From Hymenobacter lapidiphilus (GTDB taxonomy: Bacteria; Bacteroidota; Bacteroidia; Cytophagales; Hymenobacteraceae): a stretch of 64,000 bases of DNA. Position numbers and translations under genes: made by a program. Where the stretch lies: assembly GCF_013377885.1 (NCBI RefSeq), contig NZ_JABKAU010000003.1:115892-179891 (forward strand), written 5' to 3'. This document shows, in pieces, positions 1-7,601 of this stretch. Positions within the stretch are counted from its first letter, which is position 1. Every line of letters begins with the position of its first letter. The notes beneath the pieces were generated by a model. The model ran no database searches and was not told the origin of the DNA. It saw nothing but the letters and a program-made list of their open reading frames with translations.

Positions 1-1127
1 AAAACAACGAAAACCGGGTGGGCCTAACCCCCGCCGGTGCGGCCGAATTTGTGAAGTACGGCCACGAGGTGTACATCCAGGCTACGGCCGGCGAAGGCAG
101 TGGCTTCTCGGATGAGGAGTACGAGCAGGCTGGTGCCAGCATGCTGCCCACCATCGAGGATGTGTACGCCAAGGCCGAGATGATTATCAAGGTGAAGGAG
201 CCGATTGCCTCGGAATACCCGCTCATCAAGGAAAATCAGCTGCTGTTCACCTACTTCCACTTTGCTTCGGGCGAGGAGCTGACCCACGCCATGATCGAGC
301 GCAAGGCTGTGTGCCTGGCCTACGAAACGGTGGAGTCGCCGAACCGCGCTTTACCGCTGCTGATTCCGATGAGCGAGGTGGCCGGCCGGATGGCTCCGCA
401 GGAAGGTGCCAAGTACCTGGAGAAGCCGTTGAAGGGCCGCGGTATTCTGCTCGGTGGCGTACCCGGCGTGAAGCCAGCCGAAGTGCTGGTGCTCGGCGCC
501 GGCATTGTGGGCACTCAGGCGGCCAAAATTGCCGCCGGCCTCGGCGCTCAGGTAACCGTTATGGATATCAGCCTCAACCGCCTGCGGGAGCTGGATGATT
601 TCATGCCTAAAAACGTGACCACCCAGTACTCGAACGAGTACAACATCCGCGCCGCCGTGAAAACGGCCGACCTCATCATCGGTGCCGTGCTGATTCCGGG
701 TGCTAAAGCCCCGCACCTCATCACGCGCGACATGCTGAAAACCATGAAGGCGGGCACTGTGCTCGTGGACGTGGCCGTAGACCAGGGTGGCTGCATCGAA
801 ACCTGCAAGCCTACTACCCACGAAGACCCGACCTTCATCATCGACGACATCGTGCATTACTGCGTGGCCAACATGCCGGGCGCGGTGCCTTACACCTCCA
901 CGCTGGCCCTCACCAACGCCACGCTGCCCTACGCCCTCAAACTGGCCAGCCTGGGCTGGCGCGCGGCCTGCCTCCTGAACGAGGACCTGCGCATGGGCCT
1001 GAACGTGGTGAATGGCAAGGTAGTGTACAAGGGCGTGGCCGACGCCTGGGGACTGGAGTTGACGGACGTTAACAAGGTGCTCAACGAAACCGTGCTCTTC
1101 GAGGACAGCTCCTTCATGTCGGTATAA
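1..1127 (+). CDS. ald: Alanine dehydrogenase, 5'-truncated by window edge
   Basis: NAD-dependent oxidative deamination of L-alanine to pyruvate and ammonium in the cytoplasm. The frame is open from base 3 (NNENRVGLTPAG), which matches a point roughly ten residues into the family, so the true start lies upstream of the window; the GTG at 18 is internal. Visible landmarks are the substrate lysine in IIKVKEP, the catalytic histidine in FTYFHFASGEEL, and the Rossmann glycine motif in VLGAGIVGTQAA. The C-terminus is complete. A hairpin terminator follows. Family assignment is secure; only the N-terminus is missing. Confidence 0.96.
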   Translation, partial: NNENRVGLTPAGAAEFVKYGHEVYIQATAGEGSGFSDEEYEQAGASMLPTIEDVYAKAEMIIKVKEPIASEYPLIKENQLLFTYFHFASGEELTHAMIERKAVCLAYETVESPNRALPLLIPMSEVAGRMAPQEGAKYLEKPLKGRGILLGGVPGVKPAEVLVLGAGIVGTQAAKIAAGLGAQVTVMDISLNRLRELDDFMPKNVTTQYSNEYNIRAAVKTADLIIGAVLIPGAKAPHLITRDMLKTMKAGTVLVDVAVDQGGCIETCKPTTHEDPTFIIDDIVHYCVANMPGAVPYTSTLALTNATLPYALKLASLGWRAACLLNEDLRMGLNVVNGKVVYKGVADAWGLELTDVNKVLNETVLFEDSSFMSV

Positions 1128-1147
1128 AGTCTTTGTCTGATTGCGTT

Positions 1148-1184
1148 GAAAAGCCTTTTCCGCTCCGTGCGGGAAAGGCTTTTC
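1148..1184 (+). terminator. Rho-independent type hairpin after ald
   Basis: Inverted arms gaaaagccttttccg and cgggaaaggcttttc sit 20 bases after the ald stop codon and end in a short T run, which fits a terminator. Confidence 0.75.
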
Positions 1185-1311
1185 TGTAAGACTACGGGTC
1201 GATTTCAGAGGCGCATCCATGCATTTCCTCGCTGAACGACGACGCAGCAACGGTACCGTTCAATGCCAACACGCAAGAATGCATCTCTACAGTCCACTTT
1301 TAAATTAACGT

Positions 1312-1911
1312 ATGAAGGGTATTATCTATACCGGCGGCGATCTGACTGACCTCGTGACGCTGGCGCGGCTACCGATCTACCTGCAGGCATTTCTGCGGGC
1401 GCAGAATGGCGTGGTGGCCTACTTCGGCGGGCTGCACATCCGGGGCTGCGTGGCCGCACCGGGCTGGCACGCGCTGGCCCAGGTCTGGCAGGGCGAGCGG
1501 GCACTGTGGCGCACCTACAGCGAGCTGCGCAAGTCCGACATTCCGTTTGCGCAGGACTGCGTGGGCAACCAGTTCCTGTTGCGCGGCGACGCCGTGCTGC
1601 TGCTAGACACCGAAACCGGCGAGCTGGCCGACCTCGATGTGGATTTCAAGCACTTTCTGTTTGGGGCCGAGAAGTTTCCGATGGATGCGCTGGGCCTGGA
1701 GCCGCTCCGAACCTTTCAGCAGGCCGGCGGCATGTTGCAGCCGGGGCAGCTGCTGAGCTTATACCCGCCGCTGTGCCTGGCTACCAACGGGCGCAGCATA
1801 CCCGCCACGCAGGCCGTACCAGTGGCCAAGCGTCTCGATTGGTTGGCCGATTTCTACCGCCAGATAAAGGACTTGCCCGATGGGCAGGCCGTGAAGCTGG
1901 AGCCGCTGTAG
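1312..1911 (+). CDS. SMI1/KNR4 (SUKH)-like protein
   Basis: A 199-residue soluble protein without signal peptide or membrane segment. The N-terminal part (LQAFLRAQNGVVAYFGGLHIRG) and the middle (DIPFAQDCVGNQFLLRGDAVLLLDTETGEL, residues about 76-105) resemble the SUKH fold, where an aromatic-rich start is followed by a segment of this 'faeDcvGnqf' kind. SUKH proteins are often immunity proteins of polymorphic toxins, but many stand-alone copies exist. No toxin gene is adjacent: the neighbours are ald and an LtaS-like gene, with their own spacing. Family membership is by eye, so function stays open. Confidence 0.5.
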   Translation: MKGIIYTGGDLTDLVTLARLPIYLQAFLRAQNGVVAYFGGLHIRGCVAAPGWHALAQVWQGERALWRTYSELRKSDIPFAQDCVGNQFLLRGDAVLLLDTETGELADLDVDFKHFLFGAEKFPMDALGLEPLRTFQQAGGMLQPGQLLSLYPPLCLATNGRSIPATQAVPVAKRLDWLADFYRQIKDLPDGQAVKLEPL

Positions 1912-1962
1912 GAGTTGTATATGTCTACCGCTAGACGAAATCGTCGAAACAAGCTGGACGAT

Positions 1963-2048
1963 GTAGGGGCAGGGCTTGCCCCCGCCCGCCGTTAAACGGT
2001 CCGGGTTTGAATCGTTCAACGGCGGGCGGGGGCAAGCCCCGCCCCTAC
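1963..2048. repeat. Family I intergenic palindrome (GTAGGGGC type)
   Basis: Arms of about 31 bases, left 1963-1993 and right 2018-2048, begin gtaggggcagggcttgcc and end with its near-complement; one or two mismatches. The 24-base loop is AT-richer. Other copies of this family are at 15181-15236 and 22581-22720. It lies between the SUKH-like gene and the LtaS-like gene and ends 40 bases before the latter's start. Confidence 0.85.
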
Positions 2049-2088
2049 CCGTTCAGTGCCTCCAACTATTTTGACCTATTATCAGCCT

Positions 2089-4041
2089 ATGCCCACCGAG
2101 TTTCTGCGTCTGCTGGTTCGTCGTTTTGCGCTGCTGCTGGGGGTGTACTTGCTGCTGCGGCTGGGCTTTTTCGGGCTGAACTATGCCGTATTCCGGGAGG
2201 CCCCGGTGGGGCAGGTGGCGCTGGCGTTCTGGCACGGTTTCCGGTTCGATTTGTCGGCGCTGCTGCTCCTTAACATCCCGTGGCTGCTGCTGAGCCTGGT
2301 GCCCGGCCGTGGCCACAACTGGCAGCGGCTGGTGCGAGGGGTATACCTGCTGCTCAACGGCTTCGGGTTGCTACTGAACCTGGTGGACTGGGAGTACTTC
2401 CGGTTTATCGGCCGGCGCACAAGCAACGAGTTGAGCACCATCGGGGACGATGTGCAGCGGCAGGCGGGCCAGCTGCTGCTCAGTTACTGGTGGCTGCTGC
2501 TGCCCTTCTGTCTGCTGTTGGCCGCGTTGTGGTACTTCTATCCGATGCCTACCGGAGAGCCGCAAGCTACAAGCCGTAAGCCGCAAGCTGACGACGGTCA
2601 ATCCAACTCCAAAAAGCTGACAGCTAACAGCTATAAGCGAATAGCTACCCTGGTAGTGCAGCTTGTAGTATTGGCCGGGCTGGTTGTGCTGGGTATTCGG
2701 GGCGGGTTGCAGCTGAAGCCCCTGCGCACCGGGGCCGCTTTCGTGCAGCAGCCGGCAGTGCTGGGGCATTTGGCGCTCAACAGCACGTTCACTTTCCTTA
2801 AGAGTTTAGGCTACGCCGCGCCCGAGCGCAAGGACTATTTTGCCTCCCCCCAACAGCTGCGGGCAGCGCTGGCGGCCCGGCCTCTGCCGAAGCGCAACGC
2901 CGCGCCGCTGCCGGGCCGCAATGTGGTTATCCTCATTCTGGAAAGCTTGGGTTCTGAATATACAGGCGTTGAAAACCCCGGCCGGCGCGGCTATACGCCG
3001 TTCTTCGACTCGCTGGCCACCCGCGGCGGCGGGCTGCTGCTGCCCGACCATTACGCCAACGGCCGCCGCTCCATCGAGGCGCTGCCGGCGGTGCTGGCGG
3101 GCCTGCCGAGCCTGATGGAAGGCTCTTTCATCACCTCTGCATTTCAGACCAATAAGCTGCACGGCCTGGGCAGCATCCTGGCCGGCCACGGCTACCAGAC
3201 CAGCCTGTTCCATGGGGCCCAGAATGGCACGATGGGCTTCAATACCTTCGGCGGCATGAGCGGCATGCAACAGTACTTTGGGCTCAATGAGTATCCTGGC
3301 GCCGCTAGCAGCCCCGATTTCGACGGGCACTGGGGGATTTTCGATGAGCCGTATCTGCAGTATTTCAGCCGACAGCTGAGCCGGCAGCAGCAGCCGTTTT
3401 TCAGTACGCTGTTCACGCTCAGCGCCCACGAGCCGTTCGGGCTGCCGGCAAAGTACCAGGGCAAGCTGCCCACCGGCCGGCTGGCCATTCAGCCCACCAT
3501 TGCGTACTCCGATTTAGCTCTGCGGCGCTTCTTTGCCACCGCCCGTCGCCAGCCCTGGTACGCCAATACGCTGTTCATTCTGCTGGCCGACCATACCTCG
3601 CAGTCGGATGCGCCCGACTACCAGAATGTGCTGGGCGAGTACAAAACGCCCATGCTGCTTTTCGCCCCCGGCCAGCCGCTGCCGCCCCTACCCCGCCCGC
3701 GCATCAGCCAGCAAGCCGACGTGCCGGCCACCGTGCTCGACCTGCTGGGTCTGCCCGCCGAGGGTCAGTTGCTGCCTTTCGGCTCCTCCGTATTCGACCC
3801 CGGCACCAACGGCCGCGCCCTGTTTCTGAGCGGCGGCAGCTACTGGCTGGTGCATGCCGACTACGTAACCGAGCTGACGGCCAACAACCAAGTGCGCCTC
3901 TACCCCTACCGCCGCCACCAACTGCCCGCCACGCCCCTCGTTAACCCCGACCCCACCAAGCTGCGCCAGTACGGCGACGAGTTGAAGGCCTGTGTGCAGT
4001 TTTATCTGAACGGGCTGGCCGATAATACGCTGTATAAGTAG
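2089..4041 (+). CDS. LTA synthase/sulfatase-family membrane phosphotransferase
   Basis: A 650-residue protein with about five N-terminal membrane segments (residues 5-240) and an extracytoplasmic alkaline-phosphatase-fold domain. Metal-site and nucleophile motifs are visible: LILESLGSEY, the nucleophile region NGRRSIEALPAVLAG, GHWGIFDEPYL and LADHTS. In Bacteroidota such proteins are annotated as LTA synthase family; they probably move phosphoglycerol or phosphoethanolamine-type groups onto envelope glycans, and the acceptor cannot be told from sequence. The ATG at 2089 is preferred over an upstream GTG at 2056, which would add residues reaching into the repeat-flanked leader. Residues about 158-185 (EPQATSRKPQADDGQ...) form a hydrophilic insert made of repeat DNA between two membrane segments. 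Confidence 0.85.
   Translation: MPTEFLRLLVRRFALLLGVYLLLRLGFFGLNYAVFREAPVGQVALAFWHGFRFDLSALLLLNIPWLLLSLVPGRGHNWQRLVRGVYLLLNGFGLLLNLVDWEYFRFIGRRTSNELSTIGDDVQRQAGQLLLSYWWLLLPFCLLLAALWYFYPMPTGEPQATSRKPQADDGQSNSKKLTANSYKRIATLVVQLVVLAGLVVLGIRGGLQLKPLRTGAAFVQQPAVLGHLALNSTFTFLKSLGYAAPERKDYFASPQQLRAALAARPLPKRNAAPLPGRNVVILILESLGSEYTGVENPGRRGYTPFFDSLATRGGGLLLPDHYANGRRSIEALPAVLAGLPSLMEGSFITSAFQTNKLHGLGSILAGHGYQTSLFHGAQNGTMGFNTFGGMSGMQQYFGLNEYPGAASSPDFDGHWGIFDEPYLQYFSRQLSRQQQPFFSTLFTLSAHEPFGLPAKYQGKLPTGRLAIQPTIAYSDLALRRFFATARRQPWYANTLFILLADHTSQSDAPDYQNVLGEYKTPMLLFAPGQPLPPLPRPRISQQADVPATVLDLLGLPAEGQLLPFGSSVFDPGTNGRALFLSGGSYWLVHADYVTELTANNQVRLYPYRRHQLPATPLVNPDPTKLRQYGDELKACVQFYLNGLADNTLYK
2560..2646 (+). 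repeat. Family III repeat inside the LtaS-like reading frame
   Basis: The DNA here contains short words such as gccgcaagct, agccgtaagccgcaagct and agctgacagctaacagct. The same words form intergenic repeats at 47644-47731 and 51494-51535. Here they are translated in frame as a polar linker between hydrophobic segments. Confidence 0.7.
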
Positions 4042-4093
4042 AGGCCAAAAAGTCTGTATTTCTGCGGCATCCGTTTCACTAACTCACTTTCTT

Positions 4094-4714
4094 TTGGAAA
4101 AACTATTCATCACTGGCATCAGCACCGACGTGGGCAAAACCCTAGTCGCGGCCATACTCACTGAAGCACTTCAGGCTGATTACTGGAAGCCCGTGCAGGC
4201 GGGCCTTACGCCCACCACCGACGCGGGCACCGTACGCGGGCTCGTTACGAATCCAGTCAGCCGCTTCTGGCCCGAGCGGTTTCGGCTGGCACTGCCGGCC
4301 TCGCCCCACGCCGCCGCCGCTGCCGAGGGCCTCACGTTGCGGCCCGACGATTTTGAGCTGCCTGCTACGGCCAACCACCTCGTGGTAGAGGGTGCGGGCG
4401 GGCTGCTGGTGCCGCTGGCGGCCGGCTTTTCGGTGGCCGATTTGGTGCAGCAGCTGGGGGTAGCCGTGGTGGTAGTGTCGCGGCACTACTTAGGCAGCAT
4501 CAACCACACGCTGCTCACGCTGGAAGCGCTGCGGATGCGGCAGATTCCGGTGCGCGGCCTCGTATTCAACGGCGCGCCCAACCCGGCGACGGAGGAGGCT
4601 ATTCTGAGCTACTACGACGGCCCGGTGCTGCCGCGGATACTGGAGGAGCCGGAGGTATCGGAGGCCGTGGTGGCGCGGTACGCGGCGGAGTACCGGGAGT
4701 GGTTTAATCACTGA
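4094..4714 (+). CDS. bioD: Dethiobiotin synthetase
   Basis: ATP-dependent closure of the ureido ring of 7,8-diaminopelargonate with CO2 to dethiobiotin. The 206-residue protein starts MEKLFITGISTDVGKT, the BioD P-loop variant with the 'GTDVGKT' pattern, and has VVEGAGGLLVPL in the middle, the second family hallmark. The start is a TTG at 4094; no ATG fits because the P-loop begins within ten residues. It is followed by bioA in the same direction. The last two codons and the stop (aatcactga) are part of a repeat shared with 56089-56132. Confidence 0.95.
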   Translation: MEKLFITGISTDVGKTLVAAILTEALQADYWKPVQAGLTPTTDAGTVRGLVTNPVSRFWPERFRLALPASPHAAAAAEGLTLRPDDFELPATANHLVVEGAGGLLVPLAAGFSVADLVQQLGVAVVVVSRHYLGSINHTLLTLEALRMRQIPVRGLVFNGAPNPATEEAILSYYDGPVLPRILEEPEVSEAVVARYAAEYREWFNH

Positions 4715-4752
4715 TTGACACTGATTTTTCGGCTGATTGCGCGGATTTTTTG
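4706..4752. repeat. Repeat 'aatcactgattgacactgat' at the bioD stop
   Basis: The words ctgattgacactgatttttc and ggctgattgcgcggatttttt recur, slightly changed, immediately after the VWA gene stop at 56089-56132. The element supplies the end of the bioD reading frame. Confidence 0.6.
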
Positions 4753-4818
4753 GGCTGGAACGACTCGATGGAATCCAGCGAAATTCCTGGCGTTTATCTG
4801 TGGGAAATGACTCCGGGC

Positions 4819-4826
4819 TACCTTTG
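4819..4826 (+). promoter_or_regulatory. Bacteroidota -7 box TACCTTTG upstream of bioA
   Basis: TACCTTTG matches the TAnnTTTG -7 consensus of Bacteroidota housekeeping promoters and ends only four bases before the ATG at 4831. A transcript from it would start at about the start codon. No convincing TTTG -33 box is visible. Confidence 0.55.
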
Positions 4827-4830
4827 CCAA

Positions 4831-6153
4831 ATGCCTACCCTTTCTGAACGCGACGCCGCCGTGCTGTGGCACCCCTACACCCAGATGCAGACCGCCCCGC
4901 TGCCCATTGCCATTACCCGGGGCGAAGGCAGCTGGCTGGTAGCGGAGGACGGCACCCGCTACCTCGACGCTATTTCGTCGTGGTGGGTGAACTTGCACGG
5001 GCACGCCCATCCGCACATTGCGGCCCGCGTGAGCGAACAGCTGCGTACCCTGGAGCATGTGCTGTTTGCTGGTTTCACGCACCCCGCCGCCGTGGAGCTG
5101 GCCGAGCAGCTGCTGGAAATGCTGCCCCCGAACCAGGCCCGCGCGTTCTACTCCGATAACGGCTCGACAGCCGTGGAAGTGGCCCTGAAAATGGTGCTCC
5201 AATACTTCCACAACCAGGGCCAGCCTGAGCGACGCACGTTTATCTGCTTCAAGGATTCCTACCACGGCGACACGTTCGGGGCTATGGCCGTGAGCAGCCG
5301 CGGGGCCTTCACTGAGCCATTCTGGCCGCTGCTGTTTGAGGTGGAGTTTATCGAGGTGCCAGTGCCGGGGCGCGAGGCCGAAGTGCTGGCCCGGCTCGAT
5401 GAAATCCTACAGAACCCCAACGTGGCGGGCTTTATTTTTGAGCCCTTGGTGCTGGGTACGGCGGGTATGGTGATGTACGAGCCTGAGGTGCTGAGCGAAA
5501 TGCTGCGCCGCTGCCACGCGGCCGGCGTGCTGGCCATTGCCGATGAGGTGATGACCGGCTTTGGCCGCACCGGGCCGCTGTTTGCCAGCAGCCTGCTAAC
5601 CGAGCAGCCCGACCTGATGTGCTTTTCCAAGGGCCTCACCGGCGGCACGCTGGCCATGGGCCTCACTACCTGCGCCGCCCCGATTTACGACGCCTTTCTG
5701 AGCGACGACAAGATGCGGGCCCTGTTCCACGGCCACTCCTACACGGCCAACCCCGTGGCCTGCGCCGCCGCCCTGGCCAGCCTGGAGCTCACCCGCACCG
5801 ACGACTGTACCAACCAGCGCCAGCGCATAGCCGCCGCCCACGCTGCTTTTAAAACCGAAGTCGAAGGCCAGCCGGGCATTCGGGCGGTGCGGCACCGGGG
5901 CACCATTCTGGCCGTAGAGTACGACCCCGGCGAAGGCACCAGCTACTTCAGCCGCTTGCGCGACGCCTTCTACCAGCTCGCCCTCGACCACCACGTAGTG
6001 CTGCGGCCGCTGGGCAACGTGGTGTACCTGCTGCCGCCCTACTGCACCACCAATGCCGAGCTGGAGCTGCTCTACGCCGTGCTGCGCCAGATGCGCGAAT
6101 TGGTGCTGGATTTCGTGCCCGCCGCCAACCTGCCCCACATCCTGCATGATTAA
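4831..6153 (+). CDS. bioA: Adenosylmethionine-8-amino-7-oxononanoate aminotransferase
   Basis: PLP enzyme that converts KAPA to DAPA using S-adenosylmethionine as amino donor. The 440-residue product begins MPTLSERDAAVLWHPYTQMQ, the conserved BioA substrate-binding start. It contains SSWWVNLHGHAHP, DNGSTAVEVALKM, the PLP aspartate in IADEVMTGFGRTG and the Schiff-base lysine in CFSKGLTGG. The ATG at 4831 is chosen over a TTG at 4750 because residues before it come from repeat DNA and the family starts here. It follows bioD by 116 bases and overlaps the next gene. Confidence 0.96.
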   Translation: MPTLSERDAAVLWHPYTQMQTAPLPIAITRGEGSWLVAEDGTRYLDAISSWWVNLHGHAHPHIAARVSEQLRTLEHVLFAGFTHPAAVELAEQLLEMLPPNQARAFYSDNGSTAVEVALKMVLQYFHNQGQPERRTFICFKDSYHGDTFGAMAVSSRGAFTEPFWPLLFEVEFIEVPVPGREAEVLARLDEILQNPNVAGFIFEPLVLGTAGMVMYEPEVLSEMLRRCHAAGVLAIADEVMTGFGRTGPLFASSLLTEQPDLMCFSKGLTGGTLAMGLTTCAAPIYDAFLSDDKMRALFHGHSYTANPVACAAALASLELTRTDDCTNQRQRIAAAHAAFKTEVEGQPGIRAVRHRGTILAVEYDPGEGTSYFSRLRDAFYQLALDHHVVLRPLGNVVYLLPPYCTTNAELELLYAVLRQMRELVLDFVPAANLPHILHD

Positions 6154-7432
6154 CCCCGATTCGGATACCGTAATCGTCATCCGGGGCCGGGGCCGGGTAT
6201 CAGCGCTGGGGCTGGAGTCGGATTGGAGCGTGGCGGCCTCACCCTTCAGCGCGCATCCGGCGGGTTTGCCCGTGGCGGCGCTACCGGCCGCGGCCGAAGC
6301 CGCTGTAGCCGCGCTCCGCCAGTCGCGCCCCGCCTACCGCCAGCTCGACCGCACCGTGCTGCTGGCTATGCTGGCCGCCCGGCAGGCAGTTGCCAGTTGG
6401 CAGTTATCAGCTGCTAGGATTGAGTTGCCAGTTGGCAGTGGTCAGTTGCCAGCCGATAATATCATCAGTAGGAACAACCTGACAACTGACCTGACAACTA
6501 ACCACTGGCAACTGGCAACTGATAATCTAGCCGTCAGCATCGGGAGCAGCCGGGGCGCGACGGGGCGGCTGGAAGAATTTCATGCTGAGTTTCTGGCCGA
6601 AGGGCGGGTGCCAGCTGCTGCTTCGCCGCTTACTACGCTGGGCAATGTGGCCAGTTGGGTGGCCTTTGACGCCGGGCAAGCGGGCGCAGCGGCCCTGAGC
6701 CACTCCAGCACCTGCAGCAGCGCATTTCAGGCCCTGGGCAACGCCGTGGCCTGGCTGCGCGCCGGCATGGCCGACCGGTTTCTGGCCGGCGGCACCGAGG
6801 CCCCGCTCACGGCCTTCACGCTGGCCCAGATGCGGGCCATCGGCATCTATTCGCCTTTCGGGGCAACCGATTGGCCCTGCCGTCCGGGAACGGGCCGGCC
6901 CTCCACGTTTGTACTGGGCGAGGGCGCGGCCGTTTTCGTGGTGGAACGCGGGAGCCGGGCGGCGCTGCAGAAAGCTGGCAAAACGGCGCTGCTGCTCGAA
7001 GGCGTGGGGTTTGGCTTCGAGGCACTTGGCAGCAAAACCGGCCTTTCGGCCGACGGCCAGCACTTCCAGCAGGCCATTCGGGCGGCGCTGCAGCAGGCCG
7101 CCGTAGCCCCAGCCGAAATTGACGCGGTGGTGCTGCACTCGCCCGGCACCCCGGCTGGCGATGCGGCCGAGCGGGAAGCACTACGGGCGATATTTGGTGA
7201 GCAGTTGCCGCTGCTGCTGTCGAACAAGTGGCTGTTGGGCCACACGCTGGGCGCTTCGGCCGCGCTCAGCCTGGATTTTGCCCTGTATGTCCTCGAAACC
7301 CAAACGTGGCCCACGCCGCCCTTTGCTACCGATGTAAACGGCCCCTGCGAGCGGCCGGTGCGGCGGGTGCTGGTAAATGCGGCCGGCTTCGGGGGCAACG
7401 CGGCGAGTGTGGTTGTGTCTTTGGGGGTGTAG
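6146..7432 (+). CDS. Beta-ketoacyl synthase linked to biotin genes
   Basis: A 428-residue condensing enzyme of the KAS I/II fold. The active-site cysteine lies in HSSTCSSAFQALG, the first histidine in VVLHSPGTPAGDAAE and the second with the lysine in SNKWLLGHTLGAS. The ATG at 6146 overlaps the bioA stop by eight bases, which argues for translational coupling; the reading frame is open upstream but that part lies within bioA. Its place suggests a role in making the pimeloyl precursor, an inference. Residues about 82-125 are a polar low-complexity insert made of repeat DNA just before the conserved VSIGSSRGA. Whether this insert is tolerated is untested; the catalytic triad is intact. Confidence 0.88.
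   Translation: MINPDSDTVIVIRGRGRVSALGLESDWSVAASPFSAHPAGLPVAALPAAAEAAVAALRQSRPAYRQLDRTVLLAMLAARQAVASWQLSAARIELPVGSGQLPADNIISRNNLTTDLTTNHWQLATDNLAVSIGSSRGATGRLEEFHAEFLAEGRVPAAASPLTTLGNVASWVAFDAGQAGAAALSHSSTCSSAFQALGNAVAWLRAGMADRFLAGGTEAPLTAFTLAQMRAIGIYSPFGATDWPCRPGTGRPSTFVLGEGAAVFVVERGSRAALQKAGKTALLLEGVGFGFEALGSKTGLSADGQHFQQAIRAALQQAAVAPAEIDAVVLHSPGTPAGDAAEREALRAIFGEQLPLLLSNKWLLGHTLGASAALSLDFALYVLETQTWPTPPFATDVNGPCERPVRRVLVNAAGFGGNAASVVVSLGV
6390..6530 (+). repeat. Family IV repeat inside the ketoacyl synthase frame
   Basis: Words such as gttgccagttggcagt (direct copies near 6398 and 6426) and complementary forms ccactggcaactggcaactg (near 6505) make an imperfect inverted structure of about 140 bases. 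It is read through in frame with no stop and adds roughly 45 residues. Confidence 0.8.
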
Positions 7433-7556
7433 CGCGAAGCTCCAGCTTCGTGTACCGCTGCAAAAAAATCGTTGGAGTTTCAGCGGCACTCCGTACCCTT
7501 GGACGATGTCGTTTGGCTGTCAGCAACGACGCGCGAAGCTGGAGCTTCGCGCTACA
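7428..7556. repeat. Family V inverted repeat (gcgcgaagctggagcttcgcg)
   Basis: Arms tgtagcgcgaagctccagct (from 7428) and gcgcgaagctggagcttcgc (from 7531) flank about 75 bases. The ketoacyl synthase stop codon TAG (7430-7432) is inside the left arm. It may also act as a terminator, though no T run follows. Confidence 0.8.
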
Positions 7557-7601
7557 TCCCTCACGCCGCCTTATATTTCCCATCCCAACCACCACCCTAC
7601 T

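Noticed and set aside
351..1250. Long minus-strand open frame opposite ald
   Set aside because: Antisense to a well-recognised gene; composition is a by-product of high-GC codons; no family features.
7377..7601. N-terminal extension of the M28 peptidase
   Set aside because: It is repeat DNA in the open frame; the signal peptide starts at 7602.
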